Source of the DNA: Massospora cicadina
Taxonomy: Eukaryota; Entomophthoromycota; Entomophthoromycetes; Entomophthorales; Entomophthoraceae
Direction of reading: 5' to 3'
Length of the DNA: 64,000 nt
NCBI GenBank assembly: GCA_022478985.1
Contig: JAKSZP010010614.1
Coordinates: 124,001-188,000 of the forward strand
In this document: positions 20,900-32,261 of the stretch, piece by piece
Numbering within the stretch: the first letter of the stretch is position 1
Layout of the letters: each line of letters opens with the position of its first letter
The notes under the pieces: model-generated
Databases searched by the model: none
Told to the model about the DNA's origin: nothing
The model's input: only the letters and a program-made list of their open reading frames with translations
Program-made: the position numbers and the translations under genes

Positions 20900-22004
20900 T
20901 CAGGAGAGACTGGCCTGGGGATGAAAGGGTGGGGTGCAACTGATGCAAGGTCTCTACTACTTCCTTGTCCCAAATGGGTAGTTGAGGGTTAATATGCACA
21001 CCCGCTCCACTCTCTTCAGGGTGGAGGAGTGGTCACCTGGGGGGACAATTTCATCACACTGAGCAGACTCCAAACACTGGGGGCTTAATGATCCAGCCTC
21101 CTGATCTGAGCTGGGGCAGGCAGTACCATAGGCAGGGGTTCCCCTGGGGGAGGTACCTGAGGTGGCCACCGAGGGGGAGCAGAGGGCAGCTAGACCAGGG
21201 GGCGCTTCCCTTAACCTCAACCACTGGCAGGGTGAGGTGTGGTATGGGGTGCCCCAGGGGCGGCGATGGGACACACAGGGTTGTGCAAGGGCCCGGCCCC
21301 AATTGCATGGGCCACAGAGAACGCAACCTCTAAGGATCCAGAGAGAGGGTCCTAAGCTGTGTGGGCCACCGCAGTGGGGACCAGGGCAGCATGGAATGCG
21401 GAGACAGCAATTTCAACAGGGATGGGTACTGTTGGAGCCAGGACCGCAAAGGCCTCAATCAGGGAGGGTAGGTCCATGTCTGTCTGTCCCAAGGTAAACA
21501 AGAGGAGGAGGCGCGCCAGTCTTGACTTAGGGGCCTTGACCGCTGAGTTGACCAACGCCAACAAGGGGGTGAGGTTGCCTGGCTTGCCAGCAGAACGGAG
21601 CACTCCCCTGACCCAATGACGGGCATCCCCATCCAGGGCATCAAGGAGGGCCACACTTGGCTGTTTTCAGAGACAAGCGGGGATTTCCCACCATCAGCAG
21701 TAAGGCGCACCTAAAGCTCTGCCAGGACACCTGGGATTTGATTGGCCACCTCATCAGAAGGGACAGGGGGAACCCTCAACCCTATTGCATTAACTGATGG
21801 TGTGGCGCTCACCATTGGTGCTTGGCAGGGTGGGGGACCGATTCAGCAGAGCCTGGCAGCAGGTCTGGATGAATGAGGCCACCAACATGCAGGAGAAGGC
21901 CAGGTCACAGAAGGAGAGCACATTCAGAGTGAGGGCATAGGCCAGCGCATTGCCCATCCCAGCGAGGAGGGTGGAGAAGGCCAAGCTTAGTGGTCAGTTC
22001 ATTA
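20900..22004 (-). pseudogene. gag region of element E
   Basis: Lies between the 5' LTR and protease, where gag is expected. Readable pieces are 21790-21984 and 21352-21654 ('LLDALDGDARHWVRGVLRSAG', then a Leu/Ala-rich helix region). No CCHC knuckle was found. It is GC-rich and broken by several frameshifts. The primer-binding site cannot be assigned: the sequence after the LTR (taatgaactgacc) does not begin with TGG. Confidence 0.55.
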
Positions 22005-22151
22005 TGTCACGGATTCAGCTAAGAAGAACTATACTGGGCTCCCAGTCAGGGTGCACAAGCACCCAGTGGAGGCCCCAGAATGCCAAGGGCATAGCAATCT
22101 GAGCATATAATAAAAGTGGGGTTCTTTGGGAGATGTGAGGAACGTAAAAAT

Positions 22152-22652
22152 TCAGTAACATACTGAAGGCCCCCAAGGCAAACCAGATGGTTGCATTGGG
22201 GGCAACCGTGAGTCTTGCAGGGGCAACCCCCAAGGGCGGGAGAGGCAGAAAGGACGATGACTACTCCAGGGTTTGCAGTTGCTGGCCTTCAGATTTAGAT
22301 AGGGGGCTTGCGTGCCAGTGAGGGATGGAACAGAGGCCACCACATGATCAAAATTGTGAGCGGAGGTATGGCAAAATCCATGAGAGGAGCTTGGACCAAG
22401 CTTCCCCTGGAGGGGGCGCTCTAGGTCCTGCTGGTGGACTGAGCCAGTGGTGGCTGAGGAGGCTATGGAAGCCAAGTCCATGAGCGGTGAGGTGGGGGCG
22501 CCCAGGTGCTGCTCTAGCTGGGGAGCAGTTTCAGAAGACTCAGTGACTGAATGGATGGAAGGGTCCCAATTAAACAGACACATAAAAACAAACAAAGCAG
22601 TGGGTTCATCATTGGGGGCGAGGCAGTTATTGCATTTATGATCCTCTGCCAT
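22152..22652 (-). CDS. LTR-internal 166-codon open frame (right copy)
   Basis: Same predicted product as 15894-16394, starting MAEDHKCNNC. See that entry for composition. Being in the 5' LTR, this copy could be transcribed only if the frame lies downstream of the promoter in R/U5 or is read from another start. Confidence 0.35.
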   Translation of the reverse strand: MAEDHKCNNCLAPNDEPTALFVFMCLFNWDPSIHSVTESSETAPQLEQHLGAPTSPLMDLASIASSATTGSVHQQDLERPLQGKLGPSSSHGFCHTSAHNFDHVVASVPSLTGTQAPYLNLKASNCKPWSSHRPFCLSRPWGLPLQDSRLPPMQPSGLPWGPSVCY

Positions 22653-23239
22653 GTGATGGAATTGAGTGACCGGATAATCCAGTTGGCAAACATCAGCAGG
22701 AGGATTTAGGTGATGGCGCGCTTCTTTGGATTGATTGGCAGAATTTTTAGAAATTTTAAGAGGTAGACAGAGGCTATGGCAAACTAGGCGGGGTATTTGA
22801 TTTGTTTATTCAATGGAAGGAAAGAGAATGAACTGACAACTACCCCTGGTGGGGTTAGTTGCCTTTTAAACTGGGCTATATGCATGGGGAGGTATTAAGG
22901 GATTGGTCATTTGGGGGTTGGTGAAGGGATTTGGTTGGCTGGCTTGGAGGGGGGTAGAAAGCTGCTCCAGATTTTTGGCAAAAGTCTAAAAAAAATTTGC
23001 AAATTTTCCCGGATCCTTGGGGCCAAACCAAGTTGATACTACTGATCTGGGTCCTGGTGACTTAAGTTGGCCTGTTTGCATAACTTGGGTGGTCTGGATT
23101 CATCCCAGGAGGCAGGGGTCCTTAGATCATATTATTTGTGATTTGAGCTGATCCCTCAATTGGGCTACTCATGAGATTCAACTCTCTGGATCCGTTTTGG
23201 AGCATTGGGGCAGATGATCCAAGTCATTTGGGACCAGGT

Positions 23240-23638
23240 TCACAGTCTGAGCTGTATTTCAATCTGATTTCCAAAGCAGTCCAGTCTGGACTGGCTCCCC
23301 CAGTCCAGAAATTGCCAGCCAGGCTCTAGTTGGGAATTGCCATTTTCCCAAAATTTGGATATGGTTTGTCTGGGGAGTGGGTGGTCCCAGGGGCCTCTCC
23401 ATGCCCCCTGATGTGTGCAATCTCCCTGCAGACCCCTTCTATCAAACTTACCAGGGTTAGGGGGAAGAGGTGGGAGTGGGATATCTTTGGGTGGGAAAGC
23501 CATCACCCAACGCTCATCTATCACATGGGCTAGGTCGCCCAGCTTTGACAAAGAGTCCACTGGAGCCTTGGGGCCCCTTTTTGTCCAAAAGGGGTGTTGA
23601 TCCCTATCCAGTTGCAAGGGCTGGTCCCCAGGACTTAC
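23240..23638 (-). CDS. U3 peptide frame, 5' LTR copy of element E
   Basis: Contains the same 'LGDLAHVIDERWV' block as the 3' LTR copy, but here without the pol/PPT leader, because this LTR is preceded by target DNA. The frame is open from the LTR start; the first ATG is at 23617. Compared with 16863-17438 it has small indels near 23460 and 23320 that change the tail. Confidence 0.5.
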   Translation of the reverse strand, partial: VSPGDQPLQLDRDQHPFWTKRGPKAPVDSLSKLGDLAHVIDERWVMAFPPKDIPLPPLPPNPGKFDRRGLQGDCTHQGAWRGPWDHPLPRQTISKFWENGNSQLEPGWQFLDWGSQSRLDCFGNQIEIQLRL

Positions 23639-23639
23639 A

Positions 23640-24460
23640 CCTGCGCTGCACCACCCTCATGGCTGACAGCCAGCAGCACATCATCATTAATGGCTGGTCA
23701 GCCAGGTTTACATTTGTTCCTTGTAGGGCTGAGGTAGGGGAGCTGGCAGCATCAGCCACTCCAGGCGCATCATCCCACTCTTACTTCAGGGATCTCCAGT
23801 CCCACCCCTATCCACTTTAGTGGCTCTTGCTACTTCAAATAAATTGAAAGTGGGTGAAAGAGAGATCTTTATTTGGAGGGAAGGAAGAATATTTATACTC
23901 TAGGCTATTGCGCCTATGAAAGCCCCTCAGAAGTCCAAGATGGAACTTCAACCATTTGCAGCCATCTGTGGTAGAAATTCTCTCCCATTCCGCTTGTCTT
24001 GATCACCAAATATTAGGTGACTTATCCTCAGCACAAGTTGCCAGTCAGCCATATATAAATTACTATTATTATAAATACTTTGAGCATCCTCAGCATAAGT
24101 TACTGGTACTTTGAATTAGGCAGCAAACTAATAATCAGATGATTGATAATGAATACTTCAGCTTTCCACTGGAAAATCCCAAAATTGGCTTCACATGGCA
24201 GTTGGTGTCAAGCTGATATTCCGTTAAACTTCCAATTTGAGGCAGCAAAATCATCATCAAATGGTTGATAATGACTATGTCAGCTTTCCACCAGAAATAC
24301 CCACAACCACCGATGATTTGCAGTCAGCATCAAACTAGGAATCCGCTCAACCTAACCAATTAATAATATTTTAACATTAAAATGATATTGAACTAGTCAA
24401 TTAGCTGGCAATCACATCTAACTAACCAATACCCCTAAATTATAATGTTATTGGGAGGAA
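23640..24460. other. GC-richer flank of element E, continuing into AT-rich DNA
   Basis: Begins as the continuation of the interrupted 90-bp tandem unit (cctgcgctgcaccacc). The rest has two near-repeats, 'cagcaaactaataatcagatgattgataatgA' at ~24121 and a similar phrase at ~24243, about 120 bp apart. They suggest an older decayed tandem repeat. No coding sequence recognised. Confidence 0.45.
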
Positions 24461-26889
24461 TCAATCTGGTTAATTTTCTGAAAAAAGTTTTTAAAAAAAA
24501 GAATGAATCTGAAAATTGTTGTTATTGCTATAAAAGAAAAGTTCAAGATGAGGTGACAATTTTATTAGTAGTCTACACTTTTATAAGTATAATTTATATG
24601 AAAATGGCTACATTTGATTTGTATAAATTTTACACTTTATATGTTAAGGTCAAAGAAGTATAGGTAAGTGCCAATCATTTTTTTAAACAAGAATTTGTAA
24701 CATAACAGAAAACTTGAAAACTGCATTATAGTAAATATGTTAAAAGAAGAAATATACTATTTAAGGATTTATAACACAGATTTTTTTGATGACACATATG
24801 TTATATATGACTAGTAGCCAAGATATAAAATTGTAATTACATCATTATCTATCTTATAAGCTTTTTTATGTTTGCAACTAAACACAAAATAGAATATAAG
24901 CTTCAATATTAATAATATAGAGTTTTTTAGTAGATGATGAAAGTATTTATAATGTGTATATCTATTTGTTTTATATAGTTACAGAAACATAACTATAATA
25001 TATTTTGAAAATTATCAAAATATAATTATATTGCTTAATATGTAGAAACAAAGATAATTAAAGAGCTAAAATGGTCATCTATGTTTATAGAAATAAAATA
25101 TTTTTGTAGATTTATATCTAAATCCAAAATAACAACAAAGCTTCTACCAAAAAGAATCTATCTGATATGTACCTTTTGAACTTACAGACAATTAAACATA
25201 TTTAAATATATATTATAAATTAGTAACATATATGTGTTAAGTATAAGGATTTGTATTGGTAATCATATTAAAAGTTTAATTTAAATTTGATCTTTCTTTT
25301 TACATGACACTTTTATATGTGCTAACTTAATTATAGAGTGATTCTTTTCTGACAACATTACTAAGCAAAGATAAAACTCATAGTATAGATATAGAACTTT
25401 ACTTACATATCATAGTAAGAAATATGATACAAGATTTTAAACAAAACACCATATCAAATATACTTTTTTATGTACCTAATTTATAAAAATATTATATCAT
25501 AGAACTAGAACATACTTACAGACTTAGCTTTACTATATAAAATAATCACCAACAACTCTAGAAAAGGATAATTTTAACTCTATCAGGCTACAATATTTAC
25601 ATCATATATAAACTTTTGAATAATATATATTCTATTTTATATTCTATATAAGTGAATTTTAGATATACTACCATGTTGGTAATTAAACTGGGTTGCTTTA
25701 GTTGTCTATAATACCTCATAGTCACTACTGATCTAAGAGCCCTAAGTTTACATATGATTAAATTGTTAAAGAAGCTTTACTAGCTTGATAGTAATGGATG
25801 CTAAAAGTGACTTAAGTTTTATCATTTCTAGTCAGAGATGTATTTCTATAAACAAATATAACAATGATGTTATATTTTCCTTTGCATAGTCATTATCTAT
25901 TTGAAATTTACTGGTTGGAATTAATTATTATATATAAAGATTCAGGCATATAAGATTCTTACCATGATAGTCAAATGACTTAAATAGATAAGTCAGTATC
26001 TGCTTTTGTACATATAATCTAAAAATTATGGTTTTGTAGTATTTGAAAATTTATAAAGTATTAGGTTTTATTTTTAATTAAGCACACAATTTTACTAACG
26101 TGATTAAAACATTTTTTCTTAATAATCACTGTTATACCATATATATAACTTTTCAATAATAACTTTTATAAAAATTTAGTATTTACTCTTCTTTATTATG
26201 ACTATATTGTAAAGCACAGAGTGAAAAGGCTATCACTGCCATATAGTATATTATGATGAGCATAAAAGGTTCAGAGGTTAAAAAAGTTTTGATTTACTCA
26301 CATTAATTACAAGAATTATAAATACAAGTAATTCAAATTAAACAATTTTAATATAGGTTTTTAATTTAACATATATATCTATTTAGCAAACTAGTATAGC
26401 TTTGACTATAACTGTATAGATCTATATAGTTTCTAGATAAATTGCTAATGTACTGTAACCATATTACCTAATTTATTCTAAACTAAACAAACTACTAGTC
26501 ATATTTATAATGCCATGGTAACTATTTTACACTACTCCTAATTTTTAAAAACAGAGTAAGTTTATAATTAGCAATTAGATACAAAACATGTAATTTTCAC
26601 TTTAATAAGATAGAACATATCCTTATGATTTCAATTTTAGCCTAACAGAGTATCAGAGTGCTTTGTCACAAAGTCTGTTTGGAAATCTTGTACCATTTTA
26701 TGCTTGCATTAGTTGTGGTGATATTTTTAAAGGTAAAGTGTTTTTATTAGATGATAAATAATCAGTTTATTCTACATCAATATTATAGTATACAAAATTA
26801 TTTATAGTTTTATTAACAAATAATACAAACAGGACATACTTTTATGAAAAACATGGTAATATATAAGCCACATACTTATAGATAGTAAT
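24461..26889. other. AT-rich, CpG-poor DNA without genes
   Basis: About 2.4 kb with only one or two CpG dinucleotides and no open frame of note. No repeat with TSD found. Confidence 0.6.
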
Positions 26890-28241
26890 TGACAGGATTC
26901 CATGCTGAACCAACAGGTTTGGGTAATACCATTGTCAGGGATCATCTCTTGATAAAATTAAGTCCTACTGATGTCATAGTCCAAACCTGATCCTAATGTG
27001 TGAATGCTACTATTTTTTAAAAGGATGTGATGCTGCGGAAACCCCATAGAGCAATTCAGTACAAATCTTGGCTTGAAAGCATTTGGCAATTGTCTTCAAA
27101 GTTTAATCCCTTATAGCTTCTAAATATTAAAACTGGCAAATAAACTGGGTTACTTTTAGTTCTTAAAATAGATATACTTGGTTGTTCCTAAAATATATAG
27201 CATACCTCAAGGTTAAGCTTTTAAGGAGTTTTTCACCCAATTGTATACTGTCATGTTTACATGACTTTATTGAAGGGATCAACTGCCAAAACAAGGCTGG
27301 GCGCCAAGAGTCAAAAAGGTCAAGCTACAGGACCTTTCTGAATTTTGGCACACCTTAAACTAAAGCTGGGTGCAGGCTAGATATGCCCAGGTTGGCTCAG
27401 AGGAATTGCAAGTTTTCCAGCCATGTGTAATGGCAATGGCATTATAAAAGACATGTTACCATTTAAATAATGATGGTTCTATTTGGTTACTTGGTGAACA
27501 GGGGTTTGAAACTCATTCAATTTATGAAATTTCCAACTTGGGTTGGCCTTAACTTCTATCAATCACTTGAGTTTGGTCAATTTTGAAGTATAGTACCCTG
27601 TCAGATGGAAGCATGCACTTATTGGTCCACCTGGGCTTAGCACCAATTTCACCAATTAATGATTACACCGCTTTTGTTTAAAATATGATTCTTCAAGACC
27701 AACCTTCCTCGTTGGTTGCCTTCTTTTTAAATAAAATCCTGTTAGTTTCCAGTTTTTTATATATGTTAACTTGGGCAAACCTGTGCGTGGACCTCTTTAG
27801 GGAGGTCCTCAACAACATCAGCCATTTTCTTTGCACAAATTTAATAATCTCGTCTGGTGCACCTCTGGGCCACCCTGGTCCCCTCCAGATTGAGGCATCC
27901 AAGCCCTCCAGCCTAGATCACCGCTTGGATATGGACTCCTCTTTGGGGTTCATCCAAGTCTTGTTGTTTGTTCGCTCCTTATTAATATATACCATTTTAA
28001 ACACCCTTGCCCTGTGTTAAGTTAGCTCTAGCACCCCCTGCAGGGCTATACAGCCCCTAACACTGACAAGTTCCCTGGCGCTGTATTTTTGCACCACACA
28101 CCACCTCACTGGGAACTGGAGAGTTAAAGACACTCTCTTGATATATACTTAAAATATATATAACACATATTCTTGCACCTGAGTCTTCAGAAGATCTAAA
28201 CTATAAATTGGAAAGTGAGAAAACAACCCCCTGTCTCAACA
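26890..28241 (+). repeat. 5' LTR of element C, split by a solo LTR
   Basis: 26890-27248 and 28144-28241 align to the beginning and end of 36711-37245, for example 'gaatgctactattttt', 'gagcaa.tcagta', and the end 'gggtcttcagaaga' to 'ccccctgtc'. The interruption carries TATAC on both sides. Confidence 0.85.
27249..28143 (+). mobile_element. solo LTR of the D family inside C's 5' LTR
   Basis: Begins TGTCATGTTTACATGA, as in D, and ends gacactctcttgata. TATAC flanks it at 27244-27248 and 28144-28148. It is about 895 bp, against 858 and 853 bp for D's own LTRs. It carries the U3 peptide frame near 27310-27385 (…KKVKLQ…WVQARYAQV) with one stop in the motif region. Solo LTRs arise by recombination between the two LTRs of a full element. 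Confidence 0.88.
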
Positions 28242-28246
28242 AGAAC

Positions 28247-28263
28247 TGGTGCCCACTGTCAGG
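28247..28263 (+). promoter_or_regulatory. putative primer-binding site of element C
   Basis: Five bases after the 5' LTR comes tggtgcccactgtcagg, starting with the TGG expected opposite a tRNA CCA end. The priming tRNA cannot be named from sequence alone. Confidence 0.5.
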
Positions 28264-28329
28264 TCTCCTTGAGCCCCCAGTGAACCTTGACAACCATGGA
28301 GGTGTACTACACTACCTGTTTCAACAACC

Positions 28330-29296
28330 TATAAAGCACTATGAAAGAATTAAAACATCAAATCCTTGCTATTAAGCAGCGTCAACTTGAACTTTAAGGG
28401 ATAACCTTTTATATAAAAATAAAACTTGGAAGTTGACCTTAATCTGTGCTACTAAAATAGCTTTTAATGCTACACATAAGCAAATTGACCTTGTTATTGA
28501 CAATTTAAATGAAACGCGCCACCAAATAAATACCATACAACCAACTAAATCCTTCCCCAATACCAGTTCCTCCTTTGATGAAAATTAAACTACTTACCAC
28601 CATCCATTTAGTAAACTCTCTTATTCTGCTGAGCATTTCCTTTAGGCCCTTATATAAGGAAAAGTATGTCCTGGGGGAAGAAAGTATCTTCTCCTTCCTA
28701 TTCTGCTATGAGAATGATTTTGAAATGGCTACCAATAAGCAGAAACTTAAGCATCTCCCAAAATTTCTCAGACTAGTGGCCTAAAATATTATGGTCCCAC
28801 ACTTGATGGATTGTCAAACTTGGATTAAATATAAAACTGCCCTGATCAGAGAATTTAGGAGTGATTTAATCTTATAAACTAAAAACAAGCATTAATGTGT
28901 GTTTAGCCTCCATCCAGAGGAATTTACTAAAAAGTCGTCCAAAGGTTTTACCTTGATGTCCAAGTGTTAGTTTTATGAAATCAGCTCACCTTGGATAATG
29001 CTGTTACAGCTGCTTTAACTGCATTTAAAGCCTTTCCCAACATTCAGTTATACCTTAAGGCAATCAAGTACAACCTTACCTCATCATTGCACCTTAAGGA
29101 GGTTCTACCTAATTTCCTTAAGACTGCTGAAACTTCTCAACCAGCACATAGAGCTCAATCCCCTGTTCTCATGGTGACTCCTCCCAGACTTCTTATTCTG
29201 AGAAAGTACTGTGACTTCTGTAAACTTACCAACTACATTATTGATAGCTGCTACCATTTTCCTCAGAATAAAGAAGCAAAAGATTTGTCAGCTTAG
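28330..29296 (+). pseudogene. gag remnant of element C with altered zinc knuckle
   Basis: Starts with a coiled-coil-like 'MKELKHQILAIKQRQLEL', matching the start of B's gag. The capsid-like part is in 28575-28784 and 28991-29296. At 29210-29251 the nucleocapsid knuckle reads C-DF-C-KLTN-Y-IIDS-C, that is CX2CX4HX4C with His replaced by Tyr. This would weaken or abolish zinc binding. Stops separate the pieces. Confidence 0.7.
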
Positions 29297-29639
29297 GAAA
29301 AGATGCTCCCTCTGCTGATAATCTCCAGTACCTCAAACCTTCAATTTCAAGCCTATTACTACTGACTGCTTTATACTAAGTGCCCTGGTAGAAGTCAAAG
29401 TGACTGCTTCAATTCATAGCAATAAAAGTCTAAACCTATCTAATTTTTATATTATACAATCACAGAAACAAATTATTGCATTCAGTCCTGCTAGCAAAAT
29501 CCAGGCCTTAAGTGACTAACCTTTAAGCATGTAGAAAACCCCTGGATCTGTCCTAGACAAAAACCCAGTTATCCTTGCTCCAAATACTAACTTACTTCAT
29601 TTTAGCTGCTAATTTCCAGATGGACCCTTGGTTGTATGG

Positions 29640-30329
29640 GTAAAATTAGTGGGTCATAAAGTAAAATTTTTATCTATAATTGACACAGAAATCTAATTAA
29701 CTTTATATCCTCATGACTGAATAAAAATCAAATTGGCTTCTGACTTAATCCACAAGGTCAATTATGGAACAGTGGGAGCTCAGCCAGCTATAGCAATTAG
29801 AGCATACTCTGCTTTGCCTCTAAGATTTAGGAATCTTCTTATTACTGCCTGATACCATCTTAGAAATTAACAATTATTGCTTACTCATTGGAGTCCAATT
29901 GATGAAAGAATTTAGTTGTATAATTAACCATAAGGAACATTATCTCTCTTATGGGATATTTAGTACCACTAGTGTTTGACCTCCAGTCCAAAAATAAGGT
30001 GGCCTCAGAGAAGTATATCATTCTATATCTGTCAGATAGAGTACTAGATTTAAGGGCCTAAAACTAAGTTGCCCCCCAATACTTGGATGCCAAGTATTGA
30101 ATACCTCTTTATGCCCACCATTCCATTATTGTACCTCCAGGTTCATAAGATGTGGTAATTCCCAAATTAAAGTTCATGTTTCTAAAAAATATATGTTAAA
30201 AGTATATGGACAATCTAATCTTTCTATCAAGAAAGCTTTTGAGCTTCACCTAGAATTTTAGACACTGCCTATGATAAATTTTATCTCCATTTTATTGGGA
30301 AATTTAAATGAACAGGCTCTACAAATCCC
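29640..30329 (+). pseudogene. protease and linker of element C
   Basis: 'FLSIIDTE' near 29665-29690 sits where LDTG lies in A, so the active-site Gly is lost and a stop follows shortly. The linker ends in 'LLGNLNEQALQIP' (to 30329), the counterpart of A's 'LLGNLTGKDMI'. The retroposon at 30330 entered immediately after. Confidence 0.6.
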
Positions 30330-32246
30330 CTTTTTTCCACTCAAGTTCACTTTTGAGCGATTTGATTAAAAAAAGGTTTAATTTACCACCACCATCTGGA
30401 CACACCTTATTATGATATGTCCGCAGATCAGCTGCCTGCTGCTCCAATGTGGGGTAGCAGTGCTCCACCGCCAAGCGTTTTCTGCCCTGTGGGAAAATGT
30501 GTTTGCATGGGGTCAAATAGCCTGTCATCTTCATCCAGCCATTTTGTCCCCCACAGGATTTAGTCTCCACCTGGTGTGCATCCACCCTTCTCACCCCCAT
30601 CCTCTCACCCTCTCTCAATCCACAATTCAATTTTGCCTCCAAGTTAACTATGGGCGTTTATTCCCATATGCTGACAAGGCTTTTATTAAATTAGCCACTG
30701 CTGCATTTGCGCCAGCTGGCTTTATCAATTTCCGCCCTTTTAAGGGCTATTTCAATATTGGATTCCAGATGGAGGAGTCAGCTGCAGCAGCAGCTTCTAC
30801 TCCCCTTAATTTTAGTATACTTCATCCCTACTACCTGAACTTGCCTGCCTACAGACACCACAATGGTGGTGTTCTTTTCATCTCTAACTTCCCACCTCCC
30901 ACCCCAAGTTTTTTACAATCAGCAGATGGTTGGGCTAATGGCATATGGCTCTCAGCCAGCCTCATCTTCACTGTTCCCTCTGGTACAGAGTGCCTTGCTG
31001 CCCCTTGCACAACTGCCACCATTTTCCCACACCACCCTGCCATAGCCCACCAAGTCTCCCCCTGATTGTATTGCAGCAGCGCCTGAGCACTTTTTTTGGG
31101 CTCAGGTGGATAATGGTCACCAAACTTTGTCCCCTCTGTTTTGGACTCAACCATTCCAAAAAATCCTGCCCCTGAGCTACTTCCTCTGATGCAGCTTTAT
31201 AGCCACATTCAGCAGGTTTCAAATGGGGCGTTTTGCTGCCCCCTCCCACCCAACATTCTGTTTAATGGGCCAGAGTGAGAAATCAGCCCATATAAATCAA
31301 CCACCCACAATAACCCACCCAATTCTACTCCTGCCAATCAGAGTTAGGCTTGGACCGCTATTCACACCCAAGCAACCCATTCACTAAATACCACCCACCC
31401 AACTTCTAACACCACTATTATTGTGAACCAGAATTTATGGAACCTATTGGCTGAGATTGACAAAATAGGTAACGTTATCATGAGTGAGCAAAATGGGCAA
31501 CCTCTCAGCCAGTTTGATTATGGTCAGGCCAAATCTTTCCTTTCTGATTTTGACAATACCTCACCCCCCAAACGTTTCACTCCTAAACCCAATGCTGTCC
31601 CCTATCAAAGTGACCACCAGATTGCCTTAGCAGCGGTGGCCTCTCCCCAGTGCCCAAACCTATGCAAAGAAGTGGCCAAATAAGTGGCTCAATAACAACT
31701 AGGGCTGCCCACACTCTACTTCCCCCCAATTTCTCTAAATCTCACTGCAGAGATATCTCAAAATTATTTGACAATGCTAAGCTGCTTTCATGAATGTTGC
31801 TAAACTAGCAGATTTTATCCCATCTGCTAAAATCACCTGCCAGAGTATCTCCAATTTTTGCCCATCTCCCCAAAGCCTGCATTCAAGCTGAACTTCATGT
31901 AGCAGAATTTGTTGAAGCAGTCTACCATGCTAATCTTAATGAGGAGGTGGAGAACTCATACTACACCGCCATCCACCCACACAACGCTGATGCCCCAACG
32001 CTTTGGCTCTCCACTTTAGTCCATCTCTCCAACCAACATGACATAGTCATGGCAAACTCATCTGCAGACAAACTGAATGACCCCCCTCATCCTCAGCCAT
32101 ATTTGGGTTAGCAGTTTCTGCTCCCCGCCTGGTTTGTTGCTTTTGTTTTGTCTTCCAGTCATTCTCTCAATTGGGTTATTTTATTTTGTTTTTGAGCTTT
32201 GGTAATGTCCATCCCCTGGTTGGCGTACCTTGAATAAATTAATGTT
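30330..32246 (+). mobile_element. unclassified retroposon with gag-like frames, inside C's pol
   Basis: The 15-bp sequence ggctctacaaatccc (30315-30329) recurs as ggctttacaaatccc (32247-32261). C's linker reads continuously if the insert is removed. It ends with AATAAA shortly before the right TSD, giving + orientation, but without a clear A tail. It is GC-richer than its surroundings. Open stretches on + include 30412-31065, 30945-31175 and 31423-31683, then a clean ~80-codon stretch around 31870-32108 ('AELHVAEFVEAVYHANLNEE'). 'LCPLCFGLNHSKKSC' near 31120-31165 is a CX2CX4HX4C knuckle. No RT or endonuclease is present, so it is a retroposed transcript or ORF1/gag-only element of unknown class. 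Confidence 0.7.
30945..32108 (+). pseudogene. gag- or ORF1-like coding remnant with zinc knuckle
   Basis: Within the retroposon, one frame gives a CPLCFGLNHSKKSC zinc knuckle (about 31125-31165). Another gives 'LWNLLAEIDKIGNVIMSEQNG' (31423-31683), a helical acidic segment. A third gives 'HLPKACIQAELHVAEFVEA' to 'ADKL' (~31862-32078), which looks like a helical capsid or nucleoprotein segment. Frameshifts and stops separate them. The knuckle precedes the helical parts, the reverse of usual gag order, so it may belong to an upstream domain. I do not recognise the family. Confidence 0.45.
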
Positions 32247-32261
32247 GGCTTTACAAATCCC

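Larger units (their letters stand above)
15744..23639 (-). mobile_element. Ty3/gypsy chromovirus E, about 7.9 kb, with two LTRs
   Basis: Two direct copies of a ~1.64-kb sequence (15744-17385 and 22005-23639) flank an internal region whose minus strand carries gag-like, protease, RT, RNase H, integrase and chromodomain sequence in that order. The LTRs read TG...CA, and a polypurine tract abuts the 3' LTR at 17386-17402. The element sits inside the second unit of a 90-bp tandem repeat with cctg repeated on both sides (15742-15745 and 23640-23643). The LTRs differ by scattered substitutions and small indels, a few percent by eye. With its higher GC and surviving CpGs, this makes E one of the younger elements here. 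Pol is nevertheless frameshifted. Confidence 0.93.
22005..23639 (-). repeat. 5' LTR of element E
   Basis: In element sense it starts TGTAAGTCC at 23639 and ends GTGACA at 22005. Collinear with the left LTR. Differences include a small indel near 23020 and a cluster of substitutions at 23310-23340 versus 17050-17085. The GTGACA|taat end is shared with the small LTR element at 58114. Confidence 0.92.

Noticed and set aside
21054..21497. Long plus-strand frames opposite element E gag and pol, for example 21162-21497 and 18326-18673
   Set aside because: They lie antisense to the recognised minus-strand polyprotein and have no domain. GC-rich coding DNA often leaves the opposite strand open.
24445..24663. 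72-codon Lys/Tyr-rich frame
   Set aside because: Composition follows the AT-rich DNA; no motif, no neighbours, no similarity within the window.
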